Shown one piece after another: positions 9,856-20,282 of a stretch of DNA of 64,000 nt (position 1 is the stretch's first letter; each line of letters opens with the position of its first letter). Position numbers and translations under genes: made by a program. The stretch comes from Verrucomicrobiota bacterium. GTDB taxonomy: Bacteria; Verrucomicrobiota; Verrucomicrobiia; Limisphaerales; J093. The notes below the pieces were generated by a model. The model searched no databases. It was given only the letters and a program-made list of their open reading frames with translations, and had not been told where the DNA came from. The stretch covers positions 372,001 through 436,000 of the forward strand of contig JAOSKK010000023.1 in assembly GCA_027493615.1 (NCBI GenBank), written 5' to 3'.

Positions 9856-12242
9856 TTATCGAGCCTCCAGGAGCCCCAGCCGCCATGGGATCTGACCGTA
9901 TCCGAGCCCTTCGCGCTCCCGGTCGAGGGCGCCCTGGAACAGAAAACGCAATCCGACCGGGTCTACTTCGAGACGCTGATCGTGGCCTGTCCGGAGAAGC
10001 TCGCCGTGGCTGATGCAATCCGTCCATCGCGGGTCGGAGTGCTCCGTGTTGGCCATGCTGGCGAAAGAGAGTTCCTTCGTGGCGGCGAGCGGCTCCCAGC
10101 GGCCATCCAGCCGATCTGCCAGGTAGGCCTTGAAGTAGCGCCAACCATAACCCGATTGAGCCTCGATGATCGCCAAGTACCGGTCCATGCCCTTGAGGTT
10201 GTAGATGTGTGCCGCCTCGAAGATGTCGTCCCGGAGTGCGAGCGTCGGCTGGGACCATCCGAAGGGGAAACTGCCAAGGCTCGTCTCCTCGCGCCACATA
10301 CACCCGTCCAGGGTGGTGAAGAACAGGTGGGCCTTCTCGTCGTCGCAGAGGATCCAGAAGTCGAGCCCGGGCTTTCCATCAGCGGGAAGTGCGCCCAAGG
10401 GCTTCAGGGAGCTCCAGGACTCAGGGTCCGCGAGGTCATCGGTAGTGGCATATGCTGCCGCATACTGGGGACTCCACGTGTCGTGCATCGCCTGGCAAAT
10501 CAGGTACCACTTGGCTTGCGGCGTGAAGTAGAACACTTGAGGCGCACCATAGCGACCAGCCTCGTGCACCTTGAGGATTCGCCTCTCCGCAGCTCCAACG
10601 CGGTCCCAGTCACTGAATGACAGGTACTCCGTCTGGTACGGCGCCCCGTCACGGATCACCGAGCAGAACAAGTGCCATCGCCCTCGTAGTACACCACGGA
10701 GGGGTCTTTGATCGAGATGTAGGTGTCCGCCGTGGACTCTGGGTGACTGATCAGGGGCAGCCCAACTCGCCACGCGAACTTGCCACTCTGCAGGCTCGCG
10801 GCTGCCGACCCGACCGACGCAGCCGGGTGAGCGTCGTTCTCAAGACCCAACACCGTGACCGCGATGCTGCTGGTCGCCGAGAGTCCTCCTGCGTCTGCGA
10901 TCGTCACCTGAAGCGTGTAATGGCCCGCACTCGAAAACGTCGCCGTCGTGTTCCTGGCTCGGTTTGGGCCGTTCACACCGAACATCACACCCGCGGGGCC
11001 TGTTGACGACCAAGTGTACGTCAGGTTGGGTTCCCCTCCGTCATCCGCTCCCAGCACACTCAAGGCCGCGGCTGCACCGCTCACCGGATTTGCCGCGACG
11101 CTCGCTGCCCTCGCCACCGCCGGCGGCTTGTTGGGCGCTGCGTCGGGTTTCAGAAACCACGGCGTGGCGGTGGGATCGGTCGTCATCTGGTGAAGAAGCA
11201 GGTTGGCGTACTTGGTGAGGCCGCTGAGCGACGGATGCAAGCCGTCCGGGGCCACATCAGCACGGCTCCAGACGAGGCCGTCGTCATGTCGAGGCGTGCC
11301 GTCTGGATAACTCCAGAAGTACGGCCCCCACGACAGCCAGGGCGCTTTGACCGGTCCTCGGGCAGGATCGTAATTGAGGTCCAGAGCCCCCTGGATCTGG
11401 TCCTCAATCACCCACTTGACGCCCCAAGCGGCGTCGTGATTGAACGGTTCGATAGGACCGCCGATAAACTCAGGGTTCTCCGCTGCCGTGGCGGTCATGT
11501 ACATCGCCCCTTTCGTCGAGCTGTAGATGATCTTGACGTTGGGATAGCGGGCGTAAATGGCGTGGACGATCTCCTTCCACGCGAGCTGCGATTGTTGAGC
11601 GTCGGCAGGGAAAGTCCTGGCCTCCGGAGGCAGGTTCGTTCCCCACGACTTCCCTGACACGGGCATGGAGAGCCACACGATCTGCACCTGCTTCGGGGTA
11701 ACTCCCTGCTCAGTGAGCGCGTAGTCGAGCGATTTGTAGAAGTTGCTGTCCGGACCAGGATCGCCGGTGCCTCCGTTACCCCCAGGCAACTGGTATTCGA
11801 AGCCATAGGCGATAAAGAGCTTAGGGTTCTTGGCGGGATTGGCGTTCGCTCGGGTCATGAAGGTGGTGGAGGTATCGCTCTCGTCGCCCCGATGCCAAGC
11901 CCCATAGCCGTTTGAGACGCTCACGGGCATGATGACAACCTTGCCGTTGACGGGATCGGGCTTGCCATCGCCGTCCAGAGGCACGATGTCCCGTGCGATC
12001 TTACGTCCGGCCGCGTCGTGGGCGGCAGGGCGGACATTGCTTCCTCCCGGATAAAGCCCTCCCTCCTTTCCCTTGTAGGTCTTCCCTGGTCCGACGTCCA
12101 CGAGCGGCGGCAGCATTCCGTTTGTCGGTTCGGCACCATCGCCGGCGGCAGACGTCTGCGCGAGACCTGGTGGGGAACAGGCGAAGTACACCAGAACGGG
12201 CCACGCGATGGCAGAAGCAGCCACGAGCAGAGCTCTATGCAT
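9856..12242 (-). CDS. SGNH esterase-like / PKD-like / GH62 alpha-L-arabinofuranosidase fusion
   Basis: About 795 residues, with one apparent frameshift near 10675. The ATG at 12242 (MHRALLVAASAIAWPVLVYF) gives a signal peptide. Residues about 30-400 look like an SGNH-type hydrolase: a serine block (VVIMPVSVSNGYG) and a late Asp-His block (PDGLHPSLSG). A PKD/cadherin-like linker follows (LTYTWSSTGPAGV, HYTLQVTIADAGG). The GH62 catalytic domain has all three expected acids: the base Asp in ISIKDPSVVYYEG, the pKa-modulating Asp in LDFWILCDD, and the acid Glu in DIFEAAHIYNLKG, plus SHGELLRTGHDQ and LRFLFQG near the end. GH62 removes arabinose from arabinoxylan, and an esterase partner would fit acetyl- or feruloyl-xylan. 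The frameshift falls just after the first catalytic Asp. Confidence 0.82.
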
Positions 12243-12360
12243 GATCAAGTTGATGAACTTGAAGGGCTACGGTCAAACAAGAACCAATTACGGACGCAGT
12301 CGTGCGGTCGTGGAGTGAGTGTGTGTGGACCGAGCGATACAACAGCGGCCGTTCGCGGCT

Positions 12361-15300
12361 TCACTCGACGTCTCGCTCCTGCACAGGAGGCCAGTCAAAC
12401 GGATCCGGGGCCAGAATGATCTGTCGTTCGGCCGATGCCGACGCGAGGGATGACCCGACAAGCGACGCCGTCAACCGGTAGATCGCCGGCTGAAGCGCCC
12501 GGCTTTCGAACACCCCATTGCATCGCCCGGCTTGGATTCCGCAGGTGAACTGCATGATCCCGAGCCCATCCTTTCGCAGTTCGATGCGGACTTGGCCTCC
12601 GGCCAGGCCCGCCTGGACACTCCAAGGGATACGTTCACCCACGTAGTATTCATCGAGCGGGGTGCTGAGGGACAGCGGCGGCTCTTCGATCGCCTGGAGT
12701 GAAATGTCGTCCATGTAGAAGCAGGACGTCCGGGCCAACTCCGCCTCCGGGACCGCGATCCACGTGTGGATGTCCAGGCTCTCCAGACTCTCGCTCAGCC
12801 GGCCTTCGGTCTCGAAATGGTTCCACACCGCCGGGTCTTCGATGCCTCCGCGGTAATAGAATCCTTCCCCCGGTCCTGCCGTGAGGTTTTGGCGCAAGCC
12901 CAGGCCCGGCGCGGTGGTGCCGCTTCCCAACCGAACCCAATAGCCGACCTTGACCCGTTTCCCACGCAGGGTCTTCACCGTGTCCTTGGGAAACTCCACG
13001 TTCACAACCAGCCAACGGGGGTCGCGTCGCACCGGGCCAGCCTCGGCGACTTTGCCCAGGTCCCATTTTAGCGAGTATCGACCGGTATGAGCGGCTTCAT
13101 CGCTCACGCTCAACGCTCCGACCTGTTGCTCTTTCGACTCGGGGTAGCCCAAATGGTACAGGCCAGAGGGCGATCCGTCAGGCTGGGCCGGCTCCTCAAA
13201 CGATGGGTTCTGGACCAGGTTGGGGCCGGTTCGAAGGGGCGGAGCGGGGTTCGCTGCCGAGGCCGCGAACGGCAGAGCCCACGCGCGGTCGCCTTGCAGG
13301 GCCAGAAGCTCTCTGGCGATGCGCCAACGGTATCGGTGGAACGCGAGCGGATGCCCGATCGGCGTCGCATCCGGATCGATTAGCGGTTCGAGCACTTGCT
13401 CCGCCCGGCGGGCGGCCTGGGTCTGGCCACGCTCCTTGGCCAGGGCGATCTGCTCTTGGAGGGTCGCCACATAACGGCAGTCATCCACGCCCTCGCGACA
13501 GAGTTCCCAGTAGATGGTCGGCGTCGGTCCCTCGACGCCCGGAAACATCACGTTCCAGTCCCTGTGCCCGCCGTCGAAGTCGTTGTAGGGATTGGCGACC
13601 GTGCAATCGAAGCCCCAGGCAGTGGCCACTTCGGCGCCGGAGCGCAGGAACTCGAAACCGGTCAGGCCGCGGGAGGCGAGCGGATTGTGGCCATAGAACA
13701 TCCCGTTCTCGTAGAACCAGAAGGGATGTCCCTGTCGTGCTTCCTCGAGCACCTTCTTTCGACTGTAGCTCCCGTAGGCGTAGATGCGCACATCCACCCG
13801 GTCACCCAAGCGCTGGACCTCGCTGGCCCCGACCGTCGTGGCCGTCTGACAGCCGGGCACTTCGTGGACGAGATCGAGCACGGCCTCCGCAAAGCGCATC
13901 CGGTTCTCGGTCTTGTTGTTGCCCGGCTCGTCGATGGGATAGAAGTACAGCTTGGGCCAACCGCGGCGCTGCGCTTCGTCCTGGATGTGTTGAACCAGGC
14001 CAATGATCGCCTGACGCGCCTTGGGGCTGAAGGTGCCGGGAACATGCGGTTCGCCAGGAACCGCGAACCGGTATTCCAGGTTTCGGAACGTGTATTCGCA
14101 CCCGATCGCCACCGGCGTGTCGGTCCCCAGTGTCTTCCAGTATTCCAGGGTGCGTGCTAACGGCGAGATGTCGTACGTGAAGCTGCCATCGGGATTCTCC
14201 TTCACCCCAAAGTAGAAGTTGAAGATCGCCAGGTCGAAGCCGTGGTCCCGGTAGTCCGCCAGGTCGGCGCGCACCAGGCGCGCCTCCTCGGCGGGCGTAT
14301 TGCGTCCGCGTCGTTCCGGGCCTCGCAAGCCTCCCACGGGTGGGAAGCTCTCCAGCCACGTGCCCCAATGCCTGTCGGCAGGCCGCACCAGTGGAAACGG
14401 CAGGACCAGCAAGCGCCACTCCAGAACCGTGGGAGGCGCGTTTTCCGGCCGCAGGGTCAGCGCCATGCGGTAACGCCCGGCGAGCGCGTCGGGCGGCACG
14501 CGCACGGTCAACCACCACTGTTTGGCCTGCCCCGCCGCCACCCGTTCGGCGCGGCTGGAAGGCGGCTCAATCATCTCGGGCACGATCTGGTATTCGCCTC
14601 TGCCACCGCGATCAACCGCCCGCTGGGGCCAGCAGCGAACGATGCCGACCTTCACGTTGGTCCGCGAGATCGCTCCCGGGCCCGCGTCGGCAACGAAATC
14701 CGACAGCTCCAGACTGACCCGGCCCAGATCCCGACAGGCGACCACGCTGAACGTGGCCGGCTCGAATTCGCCGGGCGTGGCAAACGCCGTCAGCGGTTTG
14801 CCCACGGCGGACCGCGCCGGAGTGAACGTCGGCGTGACGGGCTCGGTGTAGTCAACGGGGCACACGACATAGCCTTGCTGCTGCTCCTCGGCGGTCCACT
14901 CCAGCGGCGGCGTGGTTGACTCGGTCCTGATTTCCTTCCAATTGGCGAGCTCAGACTCGGTCAGAAAGAAGATGTCCCGCTCGATGTCGGCGATGGTCTC
15001 GGTCAAGGCCGGGCCCTCCTTGCCGATCACCAGGCCGTTGAGTAGCCAACCATGCGGGCCCTGGAACTCGACTTGCAGCCGCCCTGCGCTCGCCCGCGCC
15101 TGGAAGGCTTCCAGAAACACGAACCGGGCGCGCGGGATCCGCACGTCGAGCTTCTTTTGGCCGTTCGCCCAGACCTCGAAGAGCGGCGGATCCCAATCCG
15201 CGTCGCTGGCAATCAGCCAAACCGTGTACTCCCCGTCAGGCAAGGCCACGATGAAGGCGTTGTCGGCGGTGCCTTCGATGAAAGCGCAGGTCAGTTCCGA

Positions 15301-15627
15301 CGTGGTGCGATACGCGCCATACGTTCGCGCGGTGTATTCGTCCTTCGGCCGCACGATCTCGGAGCCGCCACGGTCGTAGGCCAGCAGCCCTTGGGCGGAC
15401 CGGAAGCCGAAGCCTTTCTCCGCCGTGAACGCATCCGATGCCGTGACCTTGGCGAAACCGGGCCGCGTGATCGAGGTCGGTGTGCCGAAAGTGAAGCAGG
15501 CGAAATCCTTGGCCGCGGCCGGAGCAACGGCCTCACCTGCAATGGCACGGACGATCAAGGGTGGGCTGGCCAGCACGTGAGCCAGCACCAGCACCGCGAG
15601 GCTACGACAATGCACGTTCGTCTTCAT
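12361..15627 (-). CDS. Large secreted glycoside-hydrolase-like protein (DUF4091/DUF6067 type)
   Basis: An intact 1088-residue frame with signal peptide (MKTNVHCRSLAVLVLAHVLA). Residues 40-200 resemble the galactose-binding-like N-domain of rhamnogalacturonan acetylesterases (FTFGTPTSITRPGFAKVTAS, then FIVALPDGEYTVWLIASD). Residues 270-400 form a beta-sandwich (FATPGEFEPATFSVVACRDL). Residues 420-780 form a TIM-barrel-like domain (WGTWLESFPP, LAIFNFYFGVKENP, LYFYPIDEPGNNKTENR, HRDWNVMFPG, YWELCREGVDDCRYVATL), typical of DUF4091 proteins. A carbohydrate-binding-like module (NLVQNPSFEEP) and an Ig-like tail follow. The DEPG strand holds the likely acid. The substrate is not known. It starts four bases after the PepSY gene stop, so it is probably in the same transcript. 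Confidence 0.78.
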   Translation of the reverse strand: MKTNVHCRSLAVLVLAHVLASPPLIVRAIAGEAVAPAAAKDFACFTFGTPTSITRPGFAKVTASDAFTAEKGFGFRSAQGLLAYDRGGSEIVRPKDEYTARTYGAYRTTSELTCAFIEGTADNAFIVALPDGEYTVWLIASDADWDPPLFEVWANGQKKLDVRIPRARFVFLEAFQARASAGRLQVEFQGPHGWLLNGLVIGKEGPALTETIADIERDIFFLTESELANWKEIRTESTTPPLEWTAEEQQQGYVVCPVDYTEPVTPTFTPARSAVGKPLTAFATPGEFEPATFSVVACRDLGRVSLELSDFVADAGPGAISRTNVKVGIVRCWPQRAVDRGGRGEYQIVPEMIEPPSSRAERVAAGQAKQWWLTVRVPPDALAGRYRMALTLRPENAPPTVLEWRLLVLPFPLVRPADRHWGTWLESFPPVGGLRGPERRGRNTPAEEARLVRADLADYRDHGFDLAIFNFYFGVKENPDGSFTYDISPLARTLEYWKTLGTDTPVAIGCEYTFRNLEYRFAVPGEPHVPGTFSPKARQAIIGLVQHIQDEAQRRGWPKLYFYPIDEPGNNKTENRMRFAEAVLDLVHEVPGCQTATTVGASEVQRLGDRVDVRIYAYGSYSRKKVLEEARQGHPFWFYENGMFYGHNPLASRGLTGFEFLRSGAEVATAWGFDCTVANPYNDFDGGHRDWNVMFPGVEGPTPTIYWELCREGVDDCRYVATLQEQIALAKERGQTQAARRAEQVLEPLIDPDATPIGHPLAFHRYRWRIARELLALQGDRAWALPFAASAANPAPPLRTGPNLVQNPSFEEPAQPDGSPSGLYHLGYPESKEQQVGALSVSDEAAHTGRYSLKWDLGKVAEAGPVRRDPRWLVVNVEFPKDTVKTLRGKRVKVGYWVRLGSGTTAPGLGLRQNLTAGPGEGFYYRGGIEDPAVWNHFETEGRLSESLESLDIHTWIAVPEAELARTSCFYMDDISLQAIEEPPLSLSTPLDEYYVGERIPWSVQAGLAGGQVRIELRKDGLGIMQFTCGIQAGRCNGVFESRALQPAIYRLTASLVGSSLASASAERQIILAPDPFDWPPVQERDVE

Positions 15628-15631
15628 GAGC

Positions 15632-16315
15632 TCAATACAGCCACCCCAGACCCACGGAGAACCATCCGCAACTGAGAAATCCGAGGGCCAGAACGATGAT
15701 CCCGAGCTTTCGCTTCTGGGGCCGTTCGTACCACATGAACAGACTGCTGACCACCATCAGAACGAGCCCTACGGCCACGCCATCCATGCTCCAAGCCCAC
15801 AGCGAAGTGAGGACCCAATCGCGCCGGTTTCGGTTGTCGTCCAGGCGCACCCCGGAAAACGTGTGGAGGAGGCGCATGACACCCCAAGCGTTCAGGTCGA
15901 TGCGTTTCACGGTCGCCTTGTGTCGGGCAAAGTCCGCGTTCACCTCGATGATCTGGCCCGGGCGACTCGCGCGAAACTGCAGGGAATCAGGGGCAGCTCG
16001 AGTGACGGTCCATTCGATCTCGCCCTGGATGCCGAGTTGCCTCATCAGGTCACGGGCTTGAGCCAGATCACCGCCGGGCGGGGGTGGCGCAATCTCGCGA
16101 TCGGCTGATGTGTCCTTTCGGCTATCCCAGAACTCCGCGAATCTCCACTGCGAGTGGTTCAGTAACAATCCCGTGAAGGCGAAGAGCCAGACGAAGCCCA
16201 GCAAGTACAGGCCAAGGTAGTAATGCAGCCGGCGATTCCAGCGGCAGAAGGTGTCGCCCCAGCGAGCGCGCGGGGGGACGCTGTTGCCCGTGGCCAGGTC
16301 AGGGTACCAGGGCAT
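15632..16315 (-). CDS. PepSY-associated transmembrane protein 2
   Basis: 227 residues. An N-terminal arm (RWNRRLHYYLGLYLLGFVWL) leads into a first membrane helix. A periplasmic PepSY-like segment follows (ARDLMRQLGIQGEIEWTV, then IIEVNADFARHKATVKRIDL). The His-containing MRLLHTFSGVRLDD stretch comes next, and then two helices (VAVGLVLMVVSSLFMWYE and LGIIVLALGFLSCGWFS). This is the layout of PepSY_TM proteins, several of which pass electrons across the membrane with ferric-reductase-like or flavin partners. Its start overlaps the previous PepSY gene by 17 nt, which points to translational coupling. Confidence 0.8.
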   Translation of the reverse strand: MPWYPDLATGNSVPPRARWGDTFCRWNRRLHYYLGLYLLGFVWLFAFTGLLLNHSQWRFAEFWDSRKDTSADREIAPPPPGGDLAQARDLMRQLGIQGEIEWTVTRAAPDSLQFRASRPGQIIEVNADFARHKATVKRIDLNAWGVMRLLHTFSGVRLDDNRNRRDWVLTSLWAWSMDGVAVGLVLMVVSSLFMWYERPQKRKLGIIVLALGFLSCGWFSVGLGWLY

Positions 16316-16991
16316 ACACCAGGCCGAAGAGGGTGAAGGCGCCCGCCGCTAGCAGCACGATACCGACGCGACGTTCCGAACGCAGCACGTACCAGAGATA
16401 GACGCCGCTGAGGGTGACGAACAGAAGAAGACAGACGGTGGCGTCGGCGAGCCAGGACCACAGAAGCAGATAAGACGAGTTCTTGCGAATGCCCACGAGA
16501 TGCGGCCCGGGCGACTTGTGCAGCTCGACGAGCGCGCTGGCCAAGCCGGTCCTCTGTTCCTGGACCCGGGCCTTGCGCGTACCCAGGTCGATGGTGACCG
16601 TCGCCACGCGTCCGGGCACCGTAACCGGGACCACCAGGCGATTCTCCTTGGCGAGATGCTGAATCCACCCAACCTCACCCTGTACCTTCGCCCGGTCGAG
16701 GGCCGGCCGGAGGGCGTCGATGCGCTCGCGTCCCGCGAGTTCAGCGAGGTTCGTCGGCAGGGGCACATCCGTGACCGACCATTCGCCCGTTGGCCTTGGA
16801 CGCGCGCCCGGTAGCCAGGCATGCACCAGAAAGAACACGCTCACGGCAAAAACCAGCACATACGGGCTGATGAACAGCCCCGCGCAAAGGTGGAGGTCCC
16901 GCAACCACCGAGCGAACGACCCGACCTGCCGGAGCCCAAGTGGCCCGGTTCGCCGTTCGTTCTCGCCTCGTTCGTTCTCGCCTCTCGCCAT
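16299..16991 (-). CDS. PepSY-associated transmembrane protein 1
   Basis: About 230 residues from the ATG at 16991, chosen because it lies just after the upstream stop (17003); an earlier start at 17027 would overlap it. The N-terminus contains the odd repeat RGENERGENER. The core has WLRDLHLCAGLFISPYVLVF (helix 1 with conserved His), a periplasmic PepSY domain (IDALRPALDRAKVQGEVGWI, VATVTIDLGTRKARVQEQ), an LHKSPGPHLVG segment and two C-terminal helices (LLLFVTLSGVYLWYVL, IVLLAAGAFTLFGLVYA). It is paired with a second PepSY protein downstream. An electron-transfer role next to the nearby FMN_bind/ApbE genes is inferred, not shown. Confidence 0.8.
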   Translation of the reverse strand: MARGENERGENERRTGPLGLRQVGSFARWLRDLHLCAGLFISPYVLVFAVSVFFLVHAWLPGARPRPTGEWSVTDVPLPTNLAELAGRERIDALRPALDRAKVQGEVGWIQHLAKENRLVVPVTVPGRVATVTIDLGTRKARVQEQRTGLASALVELHKSPGPHLVGIRKNSSYLLLWSWLADATVCLLLFVTLSGVYLWYVLRSERRVGIVLLAAGAFTLFGLVYALVP

Positions 16992-17002
16992 GATCTTCGG
17001 GT

Positions 17003-17994
17003 TTACTGGCCCTTGGGACTCGTCCACCCCAGAAGCTGAAGCAAGATTCGCTCGGCGGCTGGGTCATAACTCGGCGAGGCGTGAGTGACGCGGCGTTGCA
17101 GGTCGAGCTGCGTAAAAAGACACGTCCGCCCCCAGACGCGGCGGGGACCCACGCCGTCACGGTCGTCTTGGGTTCGCGCGCCCAGAGTATTCTCTGCGCG
17201 CGCTCCATCGCCTGGCCTTCCAACGTCCCGAACGCGACCGTTCCCGGCAGGCCATTCCAGCGGATCGGGGTCCGGCCTTAGCCTGGCGGCGGACTCGCCT
17301 TCGCCTATAACCTGGCCCTCCGGCCACGACTTCACCCGAGCGGTGATCCGCAAGCCGTCGAGGGGTTCGAGACCGCTCGGGGTAACGCGAATCCGCACCC
17401 GGCTGCCGGCCAGGTCCGGCAGCGCCAACGCCCACTTCACGTACGCCCGATCGGCGAAATCGAGCCACACGTCATCCGTCACTTCGGGCATGCCCACGCC
17501 GAACCCGGCGGGGATCAGCGCGTTCCCGCTCCGGCTCTTCCGCACCCCGCCGGCGCTGCGGATCTTGAGCACGATCCGATTCTCGCCCGCGACCAGCACG
17601 CCCGGCGGGACGATAACCTGGTACGGACCCGTCGGCTCGTGCTCGCCCACCAACCGCGCGTTGATGAACGCCGCGGCGCCGGACCCGATCCGGTTCCAGC
17701 GCAGCACCACCAGGCCCGCGGCCTGTTCCCGCGTGACGGTGAAGCCGCGCCGTGCCCACGCGAACTTGGTCTGGTTGGCGAGGTCCTGGTTCCAACGCAG
17801 GAACGGGCCGGGCAGGGTTACCGGCTTCCACTCGAGCTTCGCCTGGCCGACGGCTGCCTCGGCGCCCTCCGTGCCCTCCCCAGGACGAACTCCCACGGGC
17901 CGTTCAACAGGACGGAGTTGGTGCGCGACCCCTCGGACTCGCGAGCGAAGAGCGTCTGGATGCCGAAGGCAAGGATGAGGGCGCCTAGCCTCAA
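17003..17994 (-). pseudogene. GH2-like protein with missing middle (N- and C-terminal parts joined)
   Basis: The N-terminal part starts at a TTG at 17994 with a fine leader (RLGALILAFGIQTLFA). After a shift near 17880 it shows the GH2 sugar-binding jelly-roll pattern (LLNGPWEFVLG, WARRGFTVTREQAAGLVVLR, AFINARLVGEHEPTGPYQV). Near 17280-17210 the frame changes and the sequence becomes IRWNGLPGTVAFGTLEGQAM, AREPKTTVTAWVPAASGGG and, after another shift, TQLDLQRRV ... YDPAAERILLQLLGW. This resembles the amidotransferase-like C-terminus of large (about 1000-residue) GH2 relatives. The catalytic barrel between them is absent. It is therefore either an internally deleted pseudogene or a collapsed assembly. 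It is followed 11 bases later by the PepSY pair. Confidence 0.6.
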
Positions 17995-18043
17995 CCGCCC
18001 CGTTCGTGGGCCGCACCTCGATGGGGCGGACGCGCTCTCTGCT

Positions 18044-19499
18044 TCAACGATGTCGTTCCGGCCAAGGGATGGGATCGCCGGCGAGTTCATTGAGGTAGTT
18101 CTCGACGTGGGTGTAGCCATTGTCCGCCAGGGCCGCTCCATCGGCTGGGTCCCGGGGATCGAAGCCGCGAGCCAGTTCCCAGACATCCGGCATGCCGTCG
18201 TGATCGGAGTCCAGCGGGGCTGCAGGCACGGCTTCGGCGAGATCCGGCCACGGGCCGGTCGTGCTCACCCGGCTGGAACCCGTGCCGTCGCGCACACTCT
18301 GGACCACGCGCCGGTCAACGACGTCGCGCACTGGCTTGCTGGCGCCAACGCTCTCCAGCATCTTCCCCAGCAAATCGGAAACGGCGTCCATGGTCACCGG
18401 CGGCGCCAGGAAAAGGCTTCACGGCATCGTACTGCGCCTGCTCCACCAGATGCGTGCTGCCGTCGCGATGAAGCTCGTAGTAGTCCCACGTGTTCACGCC
18501 GTGCCCGACCCAGTCGTTGGTGGAGCCCGTGGGGGATTTTGGCCCCCAGTTGCCGGCCAGGTACAACTTGGTGCCGCCCGCGTCCGCCGCGGACCCATCC
18601 ACACGCACCGGACCGCCGTTGCCGACATTCAGGTACGGGTAGCCGCCTTCCGGACCGGCGATCCAGAGGTTGCCCACCACGTTGCCGAAGGCGGAGCTGT
18701 TGAGAGCGAACTGACCGAAGACCGAACCGTTGTTCCCGTTCCAGTTGTAGATCACGTTGTTCCGGAAATCGAACACGTCGGCGTGCTGCACCAGCGGCGT
18801 GCGCGAGCCCAGGTTCGCGTAGAGGTTGTGGTGGAGCGTGAGGTTCTTCGGGGCGCGGTTGCCGCCGATGTGCTGGCCCATGTAACACTCGGCAAGGAGA
18901 TTCCACTGGAACGTCGCCCGGTCCAGGTGGGAGCCGTACCAGTCCAGTTGCGTGTCCGAGCCCCAGGAAACGGAGCAATGGTCGAAGATCACGTCGTGGA
19001 CGCCGGGTTCGGCCGTACCGTAGCAGAGCAGGTTGTTCCCCGCGTCGTGCTTCAAGTTCCCGCCCATCCGCACGCGGAGGTGGCGGACGATGATGTCGTG
19101 GGCGCCGTTGACGAACCAGACACCCCAGTCACCTTCGGGCTGTCCGTTCCCCTTGATCTGGACGCCGCCCGGCGAGGTCTGGCCGGCCACCGTCAGGTAA
19201 GGGGTGCTGACGCGGATGGCACTCTCGAGTGTGATGGTGCCGCTCACGCGGAAGACCACGATGCGCGGACCGGCAGCCTCCATCGCGCTGCGCAGGCTGC
19301 CTGGACCCGCGTCGTTGAGATTGACCACCTCGACTACACGGCCCCCGCGGCCCCCGACCGCGTTCGCGCCGAACCCCTCGGCGGTCGGGAAGGCTTTGAC
19401 GGTCTGGGTCACGCCCACAATCGAGCCGGTCCACGCCAAGCCCAGAACCATCACCAGCCAGACCGTGGTTGACCAGCGGCATTGTTCAGGCGGGTTCAT
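18044..19499 (-). CDS. Secreted pectate lyase, PL1 family
   Basis: About 484 residues with one apparent frameshift near 18410. The ATG at 19499 (MNPPEQCRWSTTVWLVMVLG) opens a signal peptide. The PL1-type beta-helix runs from KAFPTAEGFGANAVGGRGG and VVEVVNLNDAGPGSLRSAME through ITLESAIRVSTPYLTVAGQT, IIVRHLRVRMG, VHDVIFDHCSVSWGSD and LHHNLYANLGSRTPL. The central VSWGSD and ...SRTP strands correspond to the calcium/arginine region of PL1-like lyases. After the shift, the C-terminus holds a calcium-loop segment (DSDHDGMPDVWELARGFDP) and HVENYLNELAG, a tail common in verrucomicrobial and planctomycete pectate lyases. It cleaves polygalacturonate by beta-elimination outside the cytoplasm. It appears to be the most upstream gene of the minus-strand locus. 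Confidence 0.85.
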
Positions 19500-19671
19500 C
19501 TGAGAGGCATGCTTTCGGTCCAGCGTTCCTTGCGTCAAGGCTGGAGTCTGGACGCGCTGCCTGGCTGGCACTTCGGCTGCCGGTCCGATGAACAGGCCCG
19601 CCGCGTACCGACAATCTGCGGATGCACCTTGCCGTTCGACTCATGTGCCCGCTATGGTCCCCCCACGTCGG

Positions 19672-20275
19672 ATGAAGCCCGCTGCGTTACCACCGTTCTT
19701 TCGGCTGGTGCTCGGCTCGCTCCCGGCAGTCCTGGCGCCGGGCGTGACTGGTGCCGAGGTCCCGCCTCCGCCAAACCGCTCCATGGCCCAAGCCCTGGCG
19801 CGCCTACCTGGAGGCCCAGGTACACGAGGCTGGTGGCGACGTCCTGGCCGGCCAGCGGTCCCGTGCTCGCGCTCGCGCCGCGTACGAACGGGCCACCCGG
19901 CTCTACCAGGCAGTCCCTCCCGAGGCTTCCGTCCGACTTGCCGCGTCGCACGCCACGGTACGCGTCAACGCGCAAGCGGACTTGCTGGACGACGACGCGC
20001 TGCGGTCCGCCCGCCTGCGCGACGGCGCGTTTGTGGCTGATGCGTCCGGCTATTCCGACCACATCCGGGCCACGGTCACGGTGCGGAACACGCGGATCGA
20101 GGAAGTGAAGCTCGAGCACCAGGAGAAAGCCGACCTGGGTGCCCGCGCCATCCTCCCCAAGCGTCTCATCGAACAACAGACGGTTCGGGTGGACGGAATC
20201 ACAGGCGCTACCGTGACGTCGGAAGCCATCAAGACCGCCGTGTTTCAGGCACTCAAGAAGTCGGCTGGTCTTTGA
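19672..20275 (+). CDS. Exported FMN-binding-domain protein 1
   Basis: About 200 residues. The ATG at 19672 encodes a signal peptide (MKPAALPPFFRLVLGSLPAV). After a frameshift near 19790 the protein continues with a short helical segment (RAYLEAQVHEAGGDVLAG, TPR-like) and a C-terminal FMN_bind domain: LRDGAFVADASGYSDHIRA, a strand VEEVKLEHQEK-like stretch, and the flavin attachment motif GITGATVTS near 20195-20220. In FMN_bind proteins ApbE links FMN by a phosphoester to the Thr of (S/T)GAT. An apbE gene lies 3 kb away. It is followed 7 nt later by a paralogue and then by a multi-FeS protein, all on the plus strand. Confidence 0.8.
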
Positions 20276-20282
20276 GGACAAT

